Shown here in pieces: positions 7,913 through 15,813 of a stretch of DNA of 64,000 nt. Under the pieces are notes generated by a model. The model was given only the letters and a program-made list of their open reading frames with translations, did not search any database and was not told the origin of the DNA. Numbering within the stretch: position 1 is the first letter of the stretch; each line of letters begins with the position of its first letter. Location of the stretch: assembly GCA_007859995.1 (NCBI GenBank), contig SMSL01000018.1:1-64000 (forward strand). The letters are read 5' to 3'. The stretch comes from Candidatus Brocadiaceae bacterium S225. Lineage in GTDB: Bacteria > Planctomycetota > Brocadiia > Brocadiales > Scalinduaceae. The position numbers and the translations under genes were made by a program.

Positions 7913-9514
7913 ATGTGCAACAAAACAAACGTGTTGAAGATGTTTTATCTGTTTACGTCCGTGGTGCTGCTACTTTTGGGTGCCGTGTGTGCACAGGGTA
8001 ACGGGTTGCAGGGAGAGCTCCAGTTTCTGGAGGAGAAACCAGCGCCGGCAATGACCACTATGAATCAAATATGCGTCGACTGTCATATAACCCTGGCACC
8101 GGCTCTGGTAATGGAATGGGAGCGTTCACGCCATGCTCAAAAAAATGTAGGGTGTGTTGATTGTCACAAGGCTAACGAGGGTGAGATAGACGCCTGGCAG
8201 CATATGGGAGCTTTGATTTCTACATTAGTAACCCCCAAAGACTGTTCAAATTGTCATGAAAATGAGTATAAAGAGTTTTCAAGAAGTCACCACGCAAAAG
8301 CCGGTGAAATCTTTGATAGTCTTGATAACATGCTTGCTGAGAAGGTTATTGGTCTTCCAGGCAATAATGCAGATACGGTGAACGGTTGTTTGCAATGTCA
8401 CGGAAGTATAATAAAGTTTAAGCGTGATGATACGGGTGAAATAGTGCGGGAAGGAGGAAGGCCGCTGTTTGACCCTGATACATGGCCAAACAGCGGAATA
8501 GGGCGGTTAAATCCGGATGGCTCAAAAGGTTCGTGCCACGCATGTCATTCGAGGCACTCATTTGAGGCAAAACTTTCCAGAGCTCCTGAGAATTGCGGAA
8601 AGTGTCACATGGGCCCTGATCATCCGCAAATGGAAATTTACAGAGAGTCAAAGCATGGAATTGCGTATACCTCCAATATTGATCACATGGCGCTGGATAA
8701 AGAAGGTAGTTGGGTGCTGGGAAAGGATTACTCCGCAGCTCCGACGTGCACAACCTGCCATATCAGCAGCTATATGACATCTGAAGGAGAGCATAATGCC
8801 AGTAACCACGATGTTGGTGAACGACTTAGTTGGACACTTCGGCCAGTAGTCAGCACAAAGATAAATATAGTGATTTATGAAGATGGATTTAAGGAAGATT
8901 ATCCTGATACTCGAAAATTACCTGAGATTGGCGAAGAGGTTCAGGTGACAGAAAAAAATTTACAGGAGGAAAAGTTAGTTACGGAAATTGTTTCAAAACG
9001 TGTTGTTAAAATTGTGACCTGGCAGGAACGGCGTGAAAAAATGAAGGGTGTGTGTAGAAATTGTCATAGTCATACTTATGTCGACAATTTTTACCAACAA
9101 TTCGATAGTCTTGTGGTCCTCTACAACGAAAAATTTGCGAAGCCGGCTCAGGCAATGATGGATGCTCTGGCTGAGGATAAAGTCTTAAATCCAAATGTCC
9201 CTTTTGAACATGAAGTACAATGGATTTTCTGGGAATTGTGGCACCATGAAGGCAGAAGAGCACGACATGGGGCAAGTATGATGGGTCCTGATTATACTCA
9301 CTGGCATGGTATGTATGAGGTGGCAAAGCACTATTATATGAAGTTTTTACCTGCCGTAATTAAGGCCGCTACACAAAAGAGTGATGAGATGAAGATAAAA
9401 TACGAACAAAAAATTGAGAAATTGATGGAACGGGAGGAACACTTGTGGATGAAGGGGCTTTCTGAAGAAGAAACGAAAGTATTAAAGTCGACATACGAAG
9501 ATCGTTATAATTGA
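7913..9514 (+). CDS. Octaheme hydroxylamine oxidoreductase-family cytochrome c
   Basis: This is a periplasmic or anammoxosome-directed multiheme protein with a signal peptide (LLLLGAVCAQG). Eight CxxCH motifs occur between Cys54 and Cys381: CVDCH, CVDCH, CSNCH, CLQCH, CHACH, CGKCH, CTTCH and CRNCH. That number and spacing define the octaheme HAO family; the fourth would be the catalytic heme. The stretch MGPDYTHWHG (Tyr461) lies where oxidising HAOs carry the tyrosine that cross-links to heme P460. If so the protein would oxidise hydroxylamine or hydrazine rather than reduce nitrite, but this is inference. Length (533 aa) fits anammox HAO paralogs. A good ribosome site (AAAAGGAG) precedes ATG 7913. 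Hemerythrin and DsrE genes follow. Confidence 0.93.
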   Translation: MCNKTNVLKMFYLFTSVVLLLLGAVCAQGNGLQGELQFLEEKPAPAMTTMNQICVDCHITLAPALVMEWERSRHAQKNVGCVDCHKANEGEIDAWQHMGALISTLVTPKDCSNCHENEYKEFSRSHHAKAGEIFDSLDNMLAEKVIGLPGNNADTVNGCLQCHGSIIKFKRDDTGEIVREGGRPLFDPDTWPNSGIGRLNPDGSKGSCHACHSRHSFEAKLSRAPENCGKCHMGPDHPQMEIYRESKHGIAYTSNIDHMALDKEGSWVLGKDYSAAPTCTTCHISSYMTSEGEHNASNHDVGERLSWTLRPVVSTKINIVIYEDGFKEDYPDTRKLPEIGEEVQVTEKNLQEEKLVTEIVSKRVVKIVTWQERREKMKGVCRNCHSHTYVDNFYQQFDSLVVLYNEKFAKPAQAMMDALAEDKVLNPNVPFEHEVQWIFWELWHHEGRRARHGASMMGPDYTHWHGMYEVAKHYYMKFLPAVIKAATQKSDEMKIKYEQKIEKLMEREEHLWMKGLSEEETKVLKSTYEDRYN

Positions 9515-9581
9515 TAAACCGATTGGGAACCGGTTAGATAATGAACATAAAATCAAATTTAAAAAAGAAGGGGGTAACAAG

Positions 9582-10064
9582 ATGGCAGAGTTAGATCCAA
9601 TTGCAGAATTTAGAGAAGACCACAGAAAAGTAAGAGACGGATTGCTTGAATTAATGGAGGCCTTACAGTCAAATGATGTTGTTACAGCGAGAAAAATCCT
9701 TGGCAAAATAAACGTGGTTGTCGGTCCACATTTTCGATATGAGGAAGAAACTCTTTATCCCGCACTGCGGGTATTATTAGGCGAGTACGTAGACCAGTTA
9801 CTCAAGGAGCATGATGGTGTAATAACGACTGCCAGTTCTTGTGCTGAGCTATTAAAGAAGGATAGCCTGACAGATGAAGAGGCAAAGCAGGCGATCACGG
9901 CAGCAAGGGAGCTTTTAGTCCACGTCTCAAACTGTGACGGTTTGTCCATACTTTCCGAAAGATTGGAAGAAAAAGAAATAGATAATTTAAGTGAGAAACT
10001 TGTTGCCGCAAGAAAGGCAGGCGTACCTTTACTGGATTGGGCAGAAACCATAAGAGGAAAATAA
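9582..10064 (+). CDS. Hemerythrin-like (HHE) domain protein
   Basis: This encodes a 160-aa soluble four-helix protein with the HHE cation-binding pattern: EDHRKVRDG, GPHFRYEEETLYP, LKEHDGV and LVHVSNCDG supply the His/Glu/Asp ligands of a non-heme di-iron site. Such proteins bind O2 or NO, or buffer iron, in the cytoplasm. Position directly after the octaheme HAO-like gene (67 bases), with a strong AAGGGGG ribosome site, suggests a role in coping with NO or O2 formed around nitrogen oxidation. It is followed after 8 bases by the DsrE gene, so the two are probably co-translated. Confidence 0.88.
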   Translation: MAELDPIAEFREDHRKVRDGLLELMEALQSNDVVTARKILGKINVVVGPHFRYEEETLYPALRVLLGEYVDQLLKEHDGVITTASSCAELLKKDSLTDEEAKQAITAARELLVHVSNCDGLSILSERLEEKEIDNLSEKLVAARKAGVPLLDWAETIRGK

Positions 10065-10072
10065 AATAAATC

Positions 10073-10486
10073 ATGGAAACAGATAAAAAAGGTTTGTCGA
10101 TAATATTTCATAGCGGTTCTTACGACCGCATTTATCACGGTTTTTCCATTGTCCTTGTAGCCCTGGCATTAGGCAGAGAGGCAAGATGTTTTTTTACCTA
10201 TTGGGCATTACAATATCTGGTAAAAGGTGAACCCGTGTTTCAACTGAATGAAGAAGGACAGACTCACAGAAAGCTATTAGAAGAGCATATGAGAAAAGGC
10301 CATATTCAAGAAATATCCGAACTCTTGATTCAATCCAAGGCAATGGGTGCAAAGTTTTATGTGTGTACCAATTCTATGGGCCTGTTAAATATATCGCGGG
10401 ATGAACTAGTTAATGAGGTTGATAAGAGTATGGGGTTAACCACATTTCTTGCTGAGGCCGGCCAGGATCAAATGCTGTTTATTTAA
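10073..10486 (+). CDS. DsrE/DsrF-like family protein
   Basis: This encodes a 137-aa cytoplasmic protein of the DsrE-like fold: an N-terminal beta-strand (LSIIFHSGSYDR), a conserved helix (GFSIVLVALALGREA), KFYVCTNSMGLL in the middle and a C-terminal FLAEAGQDQMLFI. Family members handle sulfur transfer or act as accessory redox proteins. The single Cys in the YVCTNS segment sits where the sulfur-carrying cysteine is found in many relatives. Its tight spacing to the hemerythrin gene points to a shared operon; the substrate is unknown. Confidence 0.75.
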   Translation: METDKKGLSIIFHSGSYDRIYHGFSIVLVALALGREARCFFTYWALQYLVKGEPVFQLNEEGQTHRKLLEEHMRKGHIQEISELLIQSKAMGAKFYVCTNSMGLLNISRDELVNEVDKSMGLTTFLAEAGQDQMLFI

Positions 10487-10516
10487 TTTATGAAATAAAT
10501 ATGCAAAAAATGCACT

Positions 10517-11047
10517 ATGAAGAAACCTGTAATCTTTACCATCGGTCACTCTACTCATCCTATCGGTGAATTTGTGGAGCTGTTACAAGCGCATGGTGTT
10601 AAAGCGGTTGTTGACGTAAGGACAATACCGAAATCGCGCCATAACCCTCAGTTCAATTCAGAGACGCTCAAAGAATCACTACAACGGGCGCACATACGGT
10701 ATAAGCATATTCAAAAACTTGGAGGACTACGCCACACAACGAAAGATTCGTTAAATCTCGGCTGGCGCAACGCCTCATTTAGAGGATTCGCCGATTACAT
10801 GGCAACGCCTGAATTTTCAGAAGGTTTGGAAGCCCTTATAAAGATCGCCAGTTTAAGAGAAACAACTATCATGTGCGCCGAAGCCGTTCCGTGGCGATGC
10901 CACCGCTCGCTCATTGCCGACGCGCTCATGAAAAGAGGGTGGGCGGTGAAGGACATCATGAGTCGCACCTCTGCCACAAAGCACCGCCTGACGCCATTTT
11001 TGAAAGTAAGGAAGGGACAACTCATTTATCCTGAACCAAAGATATGA
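10517..11047 (+). CDS. DUF488 family protein (long form)
   Basis: This encodes a 176-aa protein of the DUF488 family, recognised by TIGHSTHPIGEF at the N-terminus, VVDVRTIPKSR, and the CAEAVPWRCHRSLIAD motif with two cysteines and His near residue 125. The biochemical function of the family is not established; it is often found beside DNA-repair or stress genes. The stop overlaps the next start by 4 bases (ATGA), so it is coupled to the uracil-DNA-glycosylase-like gene, which suggests a joint function. A second, shorter DUF488 type lies at 13565-13909. Confidence 0.85.
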   Translation: MKKPVIFTIGHSTHPIGEFVELLQAHGVKAVVDVRTIPKSRHNPQFNSETLKESLQRAHIRYKHIQKLGGLRHTTKDSLNLGWRNASFRGFADYMATPEFSEGLEALIKIASLRETTIMCAEAVPWRCHRSLIADALMKRGWAVKDIMSRTSATKHRLTPFLKVRKGQLIYPEPKI

Positions 11048-11580
11048 TTAGATATTTATACAAACAGCCAAAACTACTTTTTGTAGGCATCAATCCACAT
11101 TTCGGGTCATTTGATCGAGGTGTGCCGTTTTCCAACAATAAGCTCTTTTGGTACCTCCTCTCGGAAGCCGGTCTCATTAAGGAGGAAAGAGAGGAATTGC
11201 GTGATGACAAGACACTGGTGCGTGTCTACAAAGAGAGGTTTAATTCAGTATATGGGCTTGGATTCGTGAACATCATCAACAGACCGACGCGAGATATAAC
11301 AGGGATTAAAAAGCATGAGGAGCTGCCCGGCCGTAAAAAGATTTCTCGTATTATAAAAACAGAGATGCCGAAGGTGGTCTGCTTCGTCGGCAAAGTCACG
11401 TATGAAAAGTATACTGGATCAAAGGATTTCTCTTTTGGCTGGCAAGAAAATATAGGCGTGTCAAAAGCGTTTGTCATGCATTCCCCTTTGCGCGGCAAAG
11501 CCATTATTAGAGTCCGGGAATTGCAAGAGATTAAGCGAACTATCCAAAGTCTATATAAAACTAGACGCAACGTTATTTGA
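11044..11580 (+). CDS. Mug/TDG-type uracil-DNA glycosylase family protein
   Basis: This 178-aa protein resembles the mismatch-specific (G:T/U) DNA glycosylases: LLFVGINPHFGS near the N-terminus corresponds to the GINPG-type uracil-binding motif. It is followed by FWYLLSEAGL, the GFVNIINRPT segment, VVCFVGKVTYEKY and a C-terminal MHSPLRGKA strand in place of the usual SPS motif. It would excise uracil or a damaged base. The catalytic Asn is plausible in GINPHFGS, but activity is inferred. Coupling to the DUF488 gene is by a 4-base overlap. Confidence 0.72.
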   Translation: MIRYLYKQPKLLFVGINPHFGSFDRGVPFSNNKLFWYLLSEAGLIKEEREELRDDKTLVRVYKERFNSVYGLGFVNIINRPTRDITGIKKHEELPGRKKISRIIKTEMPKVVCFVGKVTYEKYTGSKDFSFGWQENIGVSKAFVMHSPLRGKAIIRVRELQEIKRTIQSLYKTRRNVI

Positions 11581-11656
11581 TGCCAACAGCGTCCACAACA
11601 TCCCATATAAATTTAATATGAACATCGGAAAGGCAGGCCGATGATGGGAAAACAAG

Positions 11657-11686
11657 TTGACATACCGGAGAATGTAAATATAGAAT
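11657..11686 (+). promoter_or_regulatory. Sigma70-type promoter for the VOC/DUF2024 genes
   Basis: A perfect TTGACA (11657-11662) is followed 18 bases later by TAGAAT (11681-11686), or TATAGA at 16 bases. It lies in the 230-base gap before the VOC gene and would give a leader of about 120 bases. The leader contains an exact CCATCG/CGATGG hairpin (11726-11745). Confidence 0.5.
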
Positions 11687-11813
11687 GTAAATCAATGCTG
11701 CGATGATGCAGAATTAAGTGAAAGGCCATCGAAATCGGACGATGGTTACGGACAATTGAGATTTCGGCACAAGCGTGCGCGAGGGGATATTCTGTCGTAA
11801 AAAAGGAGTTAGA

Positions 11814-12199
11814 ATGATATCCAAGAGAGTCGACATGTAGAAATTGTGCCAGGGAATGCGGGAAAAATCATTGACTTCTATGTAGACGTTCTTGGCTTTA
11901 GAATCAGGAGTCGTAAGGAAATGAAAACGCTGCGAATGAGAGAGATTGTTAATATTGAACTTGGCGATACTGTTCTTGAGATTATCTCCGTAGATGATCC
12001 CAATCCAAAATCCGGAAATCCATGGGAGATAGGATACAGGGGTATTGCCCTTGAGGTTGACGATATGGCAATGGCGGTGGATTATCTGAAGAGCAAAGGG
12101 ATAACCATAGCCCAGGAGCCAGTAGACCTGGGCAATTCATTCCGTGGAGAGATAAGAGATCCGGATGGGCTTATTATTGAACTTCGACAGTGGAAATAG
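11814..12199 (+). pseudogene. VOC (glyoxalase/bleomycin-resistance fold) gene with a 5' frameshift
   Basis: The gene is a close paralog of the intact VOC gene at 18224-18616 (shared IDFYV, RSRK, LGDTVLE, the L-LGNS segment and FDIELRQWK-like end). A strong AAAGGAG ribosome site precedes ATG 11814, which reads MISKRVDM and then hits a stop at 11838-11840. In the other frame the DNA reads HVEIVPGNAGKIIDFYVD and continues to 12199. One missing base near 11832-11835 explains this; compare KRIDHIELIP in the paralog. A shortened protein could still start at GTG 11846 (117 aa), but it would lack the first beta-strand with a likely metal His. Sequencing error is possible. Metal-dependent isomerase or dioxygenase activity is unknown. 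Confidence 0.7.
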
Positions 12200-12279
12200 T
12201 AGAGTGGCGTCCATTAGCCTATTAGCAAGCGATCGGCTCCATTTGAAAAATTTTAAAATTATCAAGAAAGGATTTTTTT

Positions 12280-12540
12280 ATGAAAGTATCGGTCTTTGAT
12301 ACATACGTTGTAAAGAAAAACGGAATAACAATGCATTTTGATATTATCGTTCCGGAGGATCAGCCCCATGAAAAGGTCATTCAATATGGTATTGAATATC
12401 TAAAAAGGGTTGGACAGGAGGGTCAACCACTCACGACGAAAGAATGCAGCTTCTGTCATATAGAAGAAGCGTCAGAGGAGGTTGAAAGTGCTATTAAGGA
12501 GGATGGTTATTACATTTACGAAATGGAAGAATGTAATTGA
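12280..12540 (+). CDS. DUF2024 family protein
   Basis: This encodes an 86-aa cytoplasmic protein of the DUF2024 family, with the characteristic start (MKVSVFDTYV), MHFDIIVPED and the C-terminal CSFCH segment followed by YYIYEMEEC. Family function is unknown; the CxxCH-like motif in a cytoplasmic protein without signal peptide is unlikely to bind heme c and more likely ligates zinc or is redox-active. An AAGGA ribosome site precedes ATG 12280. It lies between the VOC and aldo/keto reductase genes on the same strand. Confidence 0.82.
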   Translation: MKVSVFDTYVVKKNGITMHFDIIVPEDQPHEKVIQYGIEYLKRVGQEGQPLTTKECSFCHIEEASEEVESAIKEDGYYIYEMEECN

Positions 12541-12576
12541 AAAATACTCCGCCCATGATCTTAATACGAGGCTACC

Positions 12577-13422
12577 ATGGAATATAAAAAACTGACTGAA
12601 AATATTACAATACCGGTTCTAGGTCTTGGTACGTGGCGTTTAGGAGGAGATGTTGAAGCAGATACCACCCGGGATACAGAGCATATTTCTGCAATAAAAA
12701 CTGCAATTCAATTGGGAATAACTCTTATTGATACCGCAGAATCATATGCAAAAGGCCATGCAGAAGAATTGGTTGGTGAGGCGATTCAGAGTTTTGATCG
12801 AAGCGGCGTATTTATTACTTCGAAAGTTTCTCCTGAACACCTGAAATATAGTGATCTTATTGAATCTGCCAGAATGAGTTTAAAAAGGTTAAAGACCGAT
12901 TACCTTGATTTGTATCTGATTCATTCGCCTAATCCGGAGATTCCAATTCAGGAAACCATGCGGGCTATGGATCATTTGATTGAACTAAAACTCATTCGTT
13001 TTATTGGTGTCAGTAATTTTTCTGTTGAACAGATAAAAGAAGCACAGAGATATACGAAAAACAGAATTGTCGTTAACCAGGTTGAATACAACCTGCTTGT
13101 CAGAAATAGCGGTCATGTTACCAATGACATGGAGTCTCAGATAATTCCATATTGCCAGAAAAATGATATCCTCATAATGGTGTGGAGACCTCTGGCCAAA
13201 GGTGCGCTCGCAAAACCCGGCTTTAAACTCCTTGATGAGTTGTCCGAAAAATACAAAAAAACTCAGGCCCAGATTGCCTTAAATTGGCTGATTTCGAAAA
13301 AGGGGATTGTTGCCGTAACAAAATCATCAAAAACCGGCCACCTGAAAGAGAATTTTGGGGCAATAGGTTGGAGACTGAGGCAAGAGGATGTCGATAGATT
13401 GGATAAAGAATATATAGATTAA
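12577..13422 (+). CDS. Aldo/keto reductase
   Basis: This encodes a 281-aa (alpha/beta)8 NAD(P)H-dependent carbonyl reductase. Conserved features are GLGTWRLGG, the catalytic Asp-Tyr region LIDTAESYAKGHAEE, catalytic Lys in FITSKVSP, catalytic His in YLIHSPNP, the IGVSNF motif and NQVEYNLL. The C-terminal nucleotide-binding segment (VAVTKSS) is present. It would reduce aldehydes or ketones in the cytoplasm; the physiological substrate is not predictable. Its place beside two VOC genes and stress proteins hints at detoxification of reactive carbonyls. Confidence 0.9.
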   Translation: MEYKKLTENITIPVLGLGTWRLGGDVEADTTRDTEHISAIKTAIQLGITLIDTAESYAKGHAEELVGEAIQSFDRSGVFITSKVSPEHLKYSDLIESARMSLKRLKTDYLDLYLIHSPNPEIPIQETMRAMDHLIELKLIRFIGVSNFSVEQIKEAQRYTKNRIVVNQVEYNLLVRNSGHVTNDMESQIIPYCQKNDILIMVWRPLAKGALAKPGFKLLDELSEKYKKTQAQIALNWLISKKGIVAVTKSSKTGHLKENFGAIGWRLRQEDVDRLDKEYID

Positions 13423-13564
13423 CATGAAAATATTATATATAAATATATAGCCATTTAATCTTAATTTTTGCTGATGAAACAGGAACAAATAAACTTATAT
13501 TTGTGTTGAAGTTTTTTTTGGAAATAGTTATGAACAAAAGAAAGGTTATTAAGGTTATTATTAA

Positions 13565-13909
13565 ATGTTCATAACAAAACGTGTTTATGAAGAACCGGAT
13601 AAAAAAGATGGTATTCGTGTTTTAGTTGATCGTCTCTGGCCGCGAGGTCTTAAAAAAGAGGAAGCCGGGATTGATTATTGGATGAAAGAGATTGCCCCTG
13701 GCAACGACCTTCGGAAATGGTTTGCTCACAGAGAGGAGCGGTGGGAGGGGTTTAAAAGTCGTTACTATGAGGAATTGAAAGAGAAAGAAGAGTTATTGAA
13801 ACAATTGATGGATTTGGGAAAAGGTAAAAAAGTTACTTTGCTGTATGCTGCAAAAGATGAGCAAAGAAACAACGCACAAGCGCTTTTGAAGGTGCTGAAA
13901 ACAAAATGA
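13565..13909 (+). CDS. DUF488 family protein (short, YeaO-like)
   Basis: This encodes a 114-aa cytoplasmic protein with the YeaO-like DUF488 signature: KRVYEEPDKKDG, RVLVDRLWPRGLKKEEA, WMKEIAPGNDLRKWFAH and a final TLLYAAKDEQRNNAQALL. The length is normal and the gene is intact. Its function is unknown. Its TGA overlaps an ATG (13906) that opens a 13-codon frame, MNRDCPHKKNQKQ, resembling the start of the four-cysteine protein at 3531. The same junction is seen in reverse state of decay at 3472-3710. Confidence 0.85.
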   Translation: MFITKRVYEEPDKKDGIRVLVDRLWPRGLKKEEAGIDYWMKEIAPGNDLRKWFAHREERWEGFKSRYYEELKEKEELLKQLMDLGKGKKVTLLYAAKDEQRNNAQALLKVLKTK

Positions 13910-13982
13910 ATCGGGACTGTCCGCATAAAAAAAATCAAAAACAATGAAAATAAGATCAATACTATAATATGGAAAATAAAAT

Positions 13983-14531
13983 ATGAAAGAAGATAGAAGC
14001 ACGAAAGGGTTCTGGCTCATCTTTGTAATGATTTTGATACTTGTACCACTTTTTATGTTTTCTCGTGAAACGAAAACCAGAAGAGATAAAAGGACAAAAG
14101 AGGAAGTTGTTCGCCAAAGACAAAATGCATCAGAACTAATTCCTATTGATGAGGATAAGGGAGTGGACATTGTTAAAGAAACAAGTGATTACAATGAGTC
14201 TCTTTATAGCAGTGCGTCGAAATTCAGGATGCATATGAAGTCTCTCAGTGACTATGATGATGAATTAGCAATTTCAATTGAAACGCAAAACTGGGATGAT
14301 ATCGGTAAGTATGCGATGCTCCTTAAGAATACTTCCCCACTGCTCTTTACCGGTAAGGAAAAAAAAGAACTGCCAAAAGAATTTGTTATTCTAGATGCCT
14401 TATTCCATTTTCAATCACTTGCAGTGGCAGAGGCGTCACAATCAAGAGAAATGGTCAAGATGAATATAGAATACGAAAAATTACAGAAAACATGTGATGA
14501 TTGTCATGAACGTTTTAAAGAAAAAGAGTGA
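13983..14531 (+). CDS. Membrane-anchored monoheme class II (c'-type) cytochrome
   Basis: This encodes 182 aa with one N-terminal membrane anchor (about residues 10-26), a charged linker, then a predicted four-helix domain ending in CDDCHERFKEKE. A single CxxCH close to the C-terminus is the hallmark of class II cytochromes c (c', c-556). The heme would face the periplasm or anammoxosome lumen. C'-type cytochromes commonly bind NO; that role is inferred, and an electron-transfer role (c-556 type) is equally possible. It opens a run of three small heme proteins followed by a siroheme reductase-like gene. Confidence 0.8.
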   Translation: MKEDRSTKGFWLIFVMILILVPLFMFSRETKTRRDKRTKEEVVRQRQNASELIPIDEDKGVDIVKETSDYNESLYSSASKFRMHMKSLSDYDDELAISIETQNWDDIGKYAMLLKNTSPLLFTGKEKKELPKEFVILDALFHFQSLAVAEASQSREMVKMNIEYEKLQKTCDDCHERFKEKE

Positions 14532-14636
14532 TGTTCGATTTGGACATTCTATAATGTACTCATTCATGACTGTGATGGAAGGGAGTTATTTATTTGATAA
14601 TGTATATTTATGATTATAGAAAGGTGGGTTAAATTG

Positions 14637-14948
14637 ATGAAAAGCCGTACTACTTACACTATTATGATTGTTTTTTTATTGTTTATACAACAGGTTATTT
14701 CCGGTTGTTCGACAACGGTTACAAAAAATTCACAAAAGGATAATCTGCATAAGATAGAAACTGGCCTGGTTAGCCAAAATCTCTACCAGAGTAAATGTGC
14801 TTTGTGTCACGAACTGCCGGATATTAATGAATATTCCTCAGATGAGTGGACAAGTATTATTGACAACAGACACAACACAAAGGCTGCAAGAAAGTTTATA
14901 ACAATAGAGGAGGCGGAAAAGATAAAGGGTTATCTTAAAAGTATGTAA
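14637..14948 (+). CDS. Small monoheme cytochrome c lipoprotein
   Basis: This encodes 103 aa with a lipoprotein signal (hydrophobic run then VISGC lipobox) and one CALCH heme motif near residue 58, then ELPDINEYSSDEW and a C-terminal EAEKIKGYLKSM helix. It resembles small class I-like cytochromes, although the usual distal Met is not obvious. An in-frame ATG at 14610 exists, but ATG 14637 has AAGGTGGG 8 bases upstream and a normal signal peptide. Probable role: periplasmic electron shuttle within the cluster of monoheme proteins. Confidence 0.75.
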   Translation: MKSRTTYTIMIVFLLFIQQVISGCSTTVTKNSQKDNLHKIETGLVSQNLYQSKCALCHELPDINEYSSDEWTSIIDNRHNTKAARKFITIEEAEKIKGYLKSM

Positions 14949-15102
14949 TAGGCCGGTTAACGAGCTTTTTTAACCACGTGGCTGATAATGTCATAAGCGG
15001 TCATGCGGTTGGCAGCGGAATGTGGATTTAGTCACAAGCACAATATGTATCAGCTAAATCGTAGACAGAATATTATTTGAAAAGTTTAGATAGGGAGAGT
15101 GA

Positions 15103-15603
15103 ATGAGAAATTTATTGATAACGGTAATAACTATTTTGGGGGTGTCTTTATCCATTACGTCCTGTAAAAAATCAGAGGAAGTAAATGTCGAGAAAGTTGA
15201 GAACATACAAAATGAATATCTTACGGATTTCAGATTAGTGAGGGAAATGAAAAAGGCTGCTACGGCAATGAAGAGATTGGGCAGGGGAGTGAAAGACAAT
15301 GATTGGATGGAAATAGATATATGGACACATGAAATTAAAGAAGGTATCGGCGATAAGTGTGTAGAACTTTATAGAGCTGAAAACAAAGAGGTTCCAAGTG
15401 AGTTCATAGCTGCGCGTGATAAATTTGTCCGTGCGGTAGACAATCTAATACTTTGTAGCAAGAATCATGATGATAGTAATTCAAAACGAGATTATGATAT
15501 GCTAAAAGAGTCTTGTGATGATTGTCATGTAATATTTAAAAAGGAATTGGAAGGTGAATTGAAAGTTAATAATCTAACAAACACTTCTCCAACAACCAGG
15601 TAG
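15103..15603 (+). CDS. Class II (c'-type) monoheme cytochrome lipoprotein
   Basis: This encodes 166 aa with a lipobox (SLSITSC) and a C-terminal CDDCHVIFKKE heme site, arranged like the 13983 gene, so the two are probably paralogs. Between these lies a helical region with RLVREMKKAATAMKRLGRG and WTHEIKEGIGDKC. A 15-residue tail follows the heme motif, longer than usual. It would sit lipid-anchored on the periplasmic face. Ligand or partner is unknown; NO binding is a possible role of the family. The ribosome site AGGGAG is 7 bases before ATG. Confidence 0.8.
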   Translation: MRNLLITVITILGVSLSITSCKKSEEVNVEKVENIQNEYLTDFRLVREMKKAATAMKRLGRGVKDNDWMEIDIWTHEIKEGIGDKCVELYRAENKEVPSEFIAARDKFVRAVDNLILCSKNHDDSNSKRDYDMLKESCDDCHVIFKKELEGELKVNNLTNTSPTTR

Positions 15604-15640
15604 GTTTTTAGTAATAATATACCAGGAGAAAGAAGGGATT

Positions 15641-15748
15641 GTGGTTAATGATCCATGCCTGATCATTGCTGTCCTGGGAGTTTTTTCGGTTACTGTTGGT
15701 ATTATCTTGATGGTTGTTACAAGGGGGCTTACTCATAGGAGTGGATGA
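15641..15748 (+). CDS. Possible 35-aa single-pass membrane peptide
   Basis: A GTG-initiated frame encodes about 20 consecutive hydrophobic residues (LIIAVLGVFSVTVGIILMVV) followed by a basic end. A purine-rich GGAGAAAGAAGG lies just upstream. It fills the gap between the cytochrome and siroheme-reductase genes and could be a small subunit, but evidence is limited to the frame and the membrane segment. Confidence 0.35.
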   Translation: MVNDPCLIIAVLGVFSVTVGIILMVVTRGLTHRSG

Positions 15749-15813
15749 AGAGGTGGATAGATTCAGTTTGTAGAGACAATTGAGGAAGGTAATTTCAAAG
15801 AAAGGAGAAATGC

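Noticed and set aside
11581-11813. Possible riboswitch in the structured leader before the VOC gene
   Set aside because: Hairpins are present but no known riboswitch consensus is recognisable.
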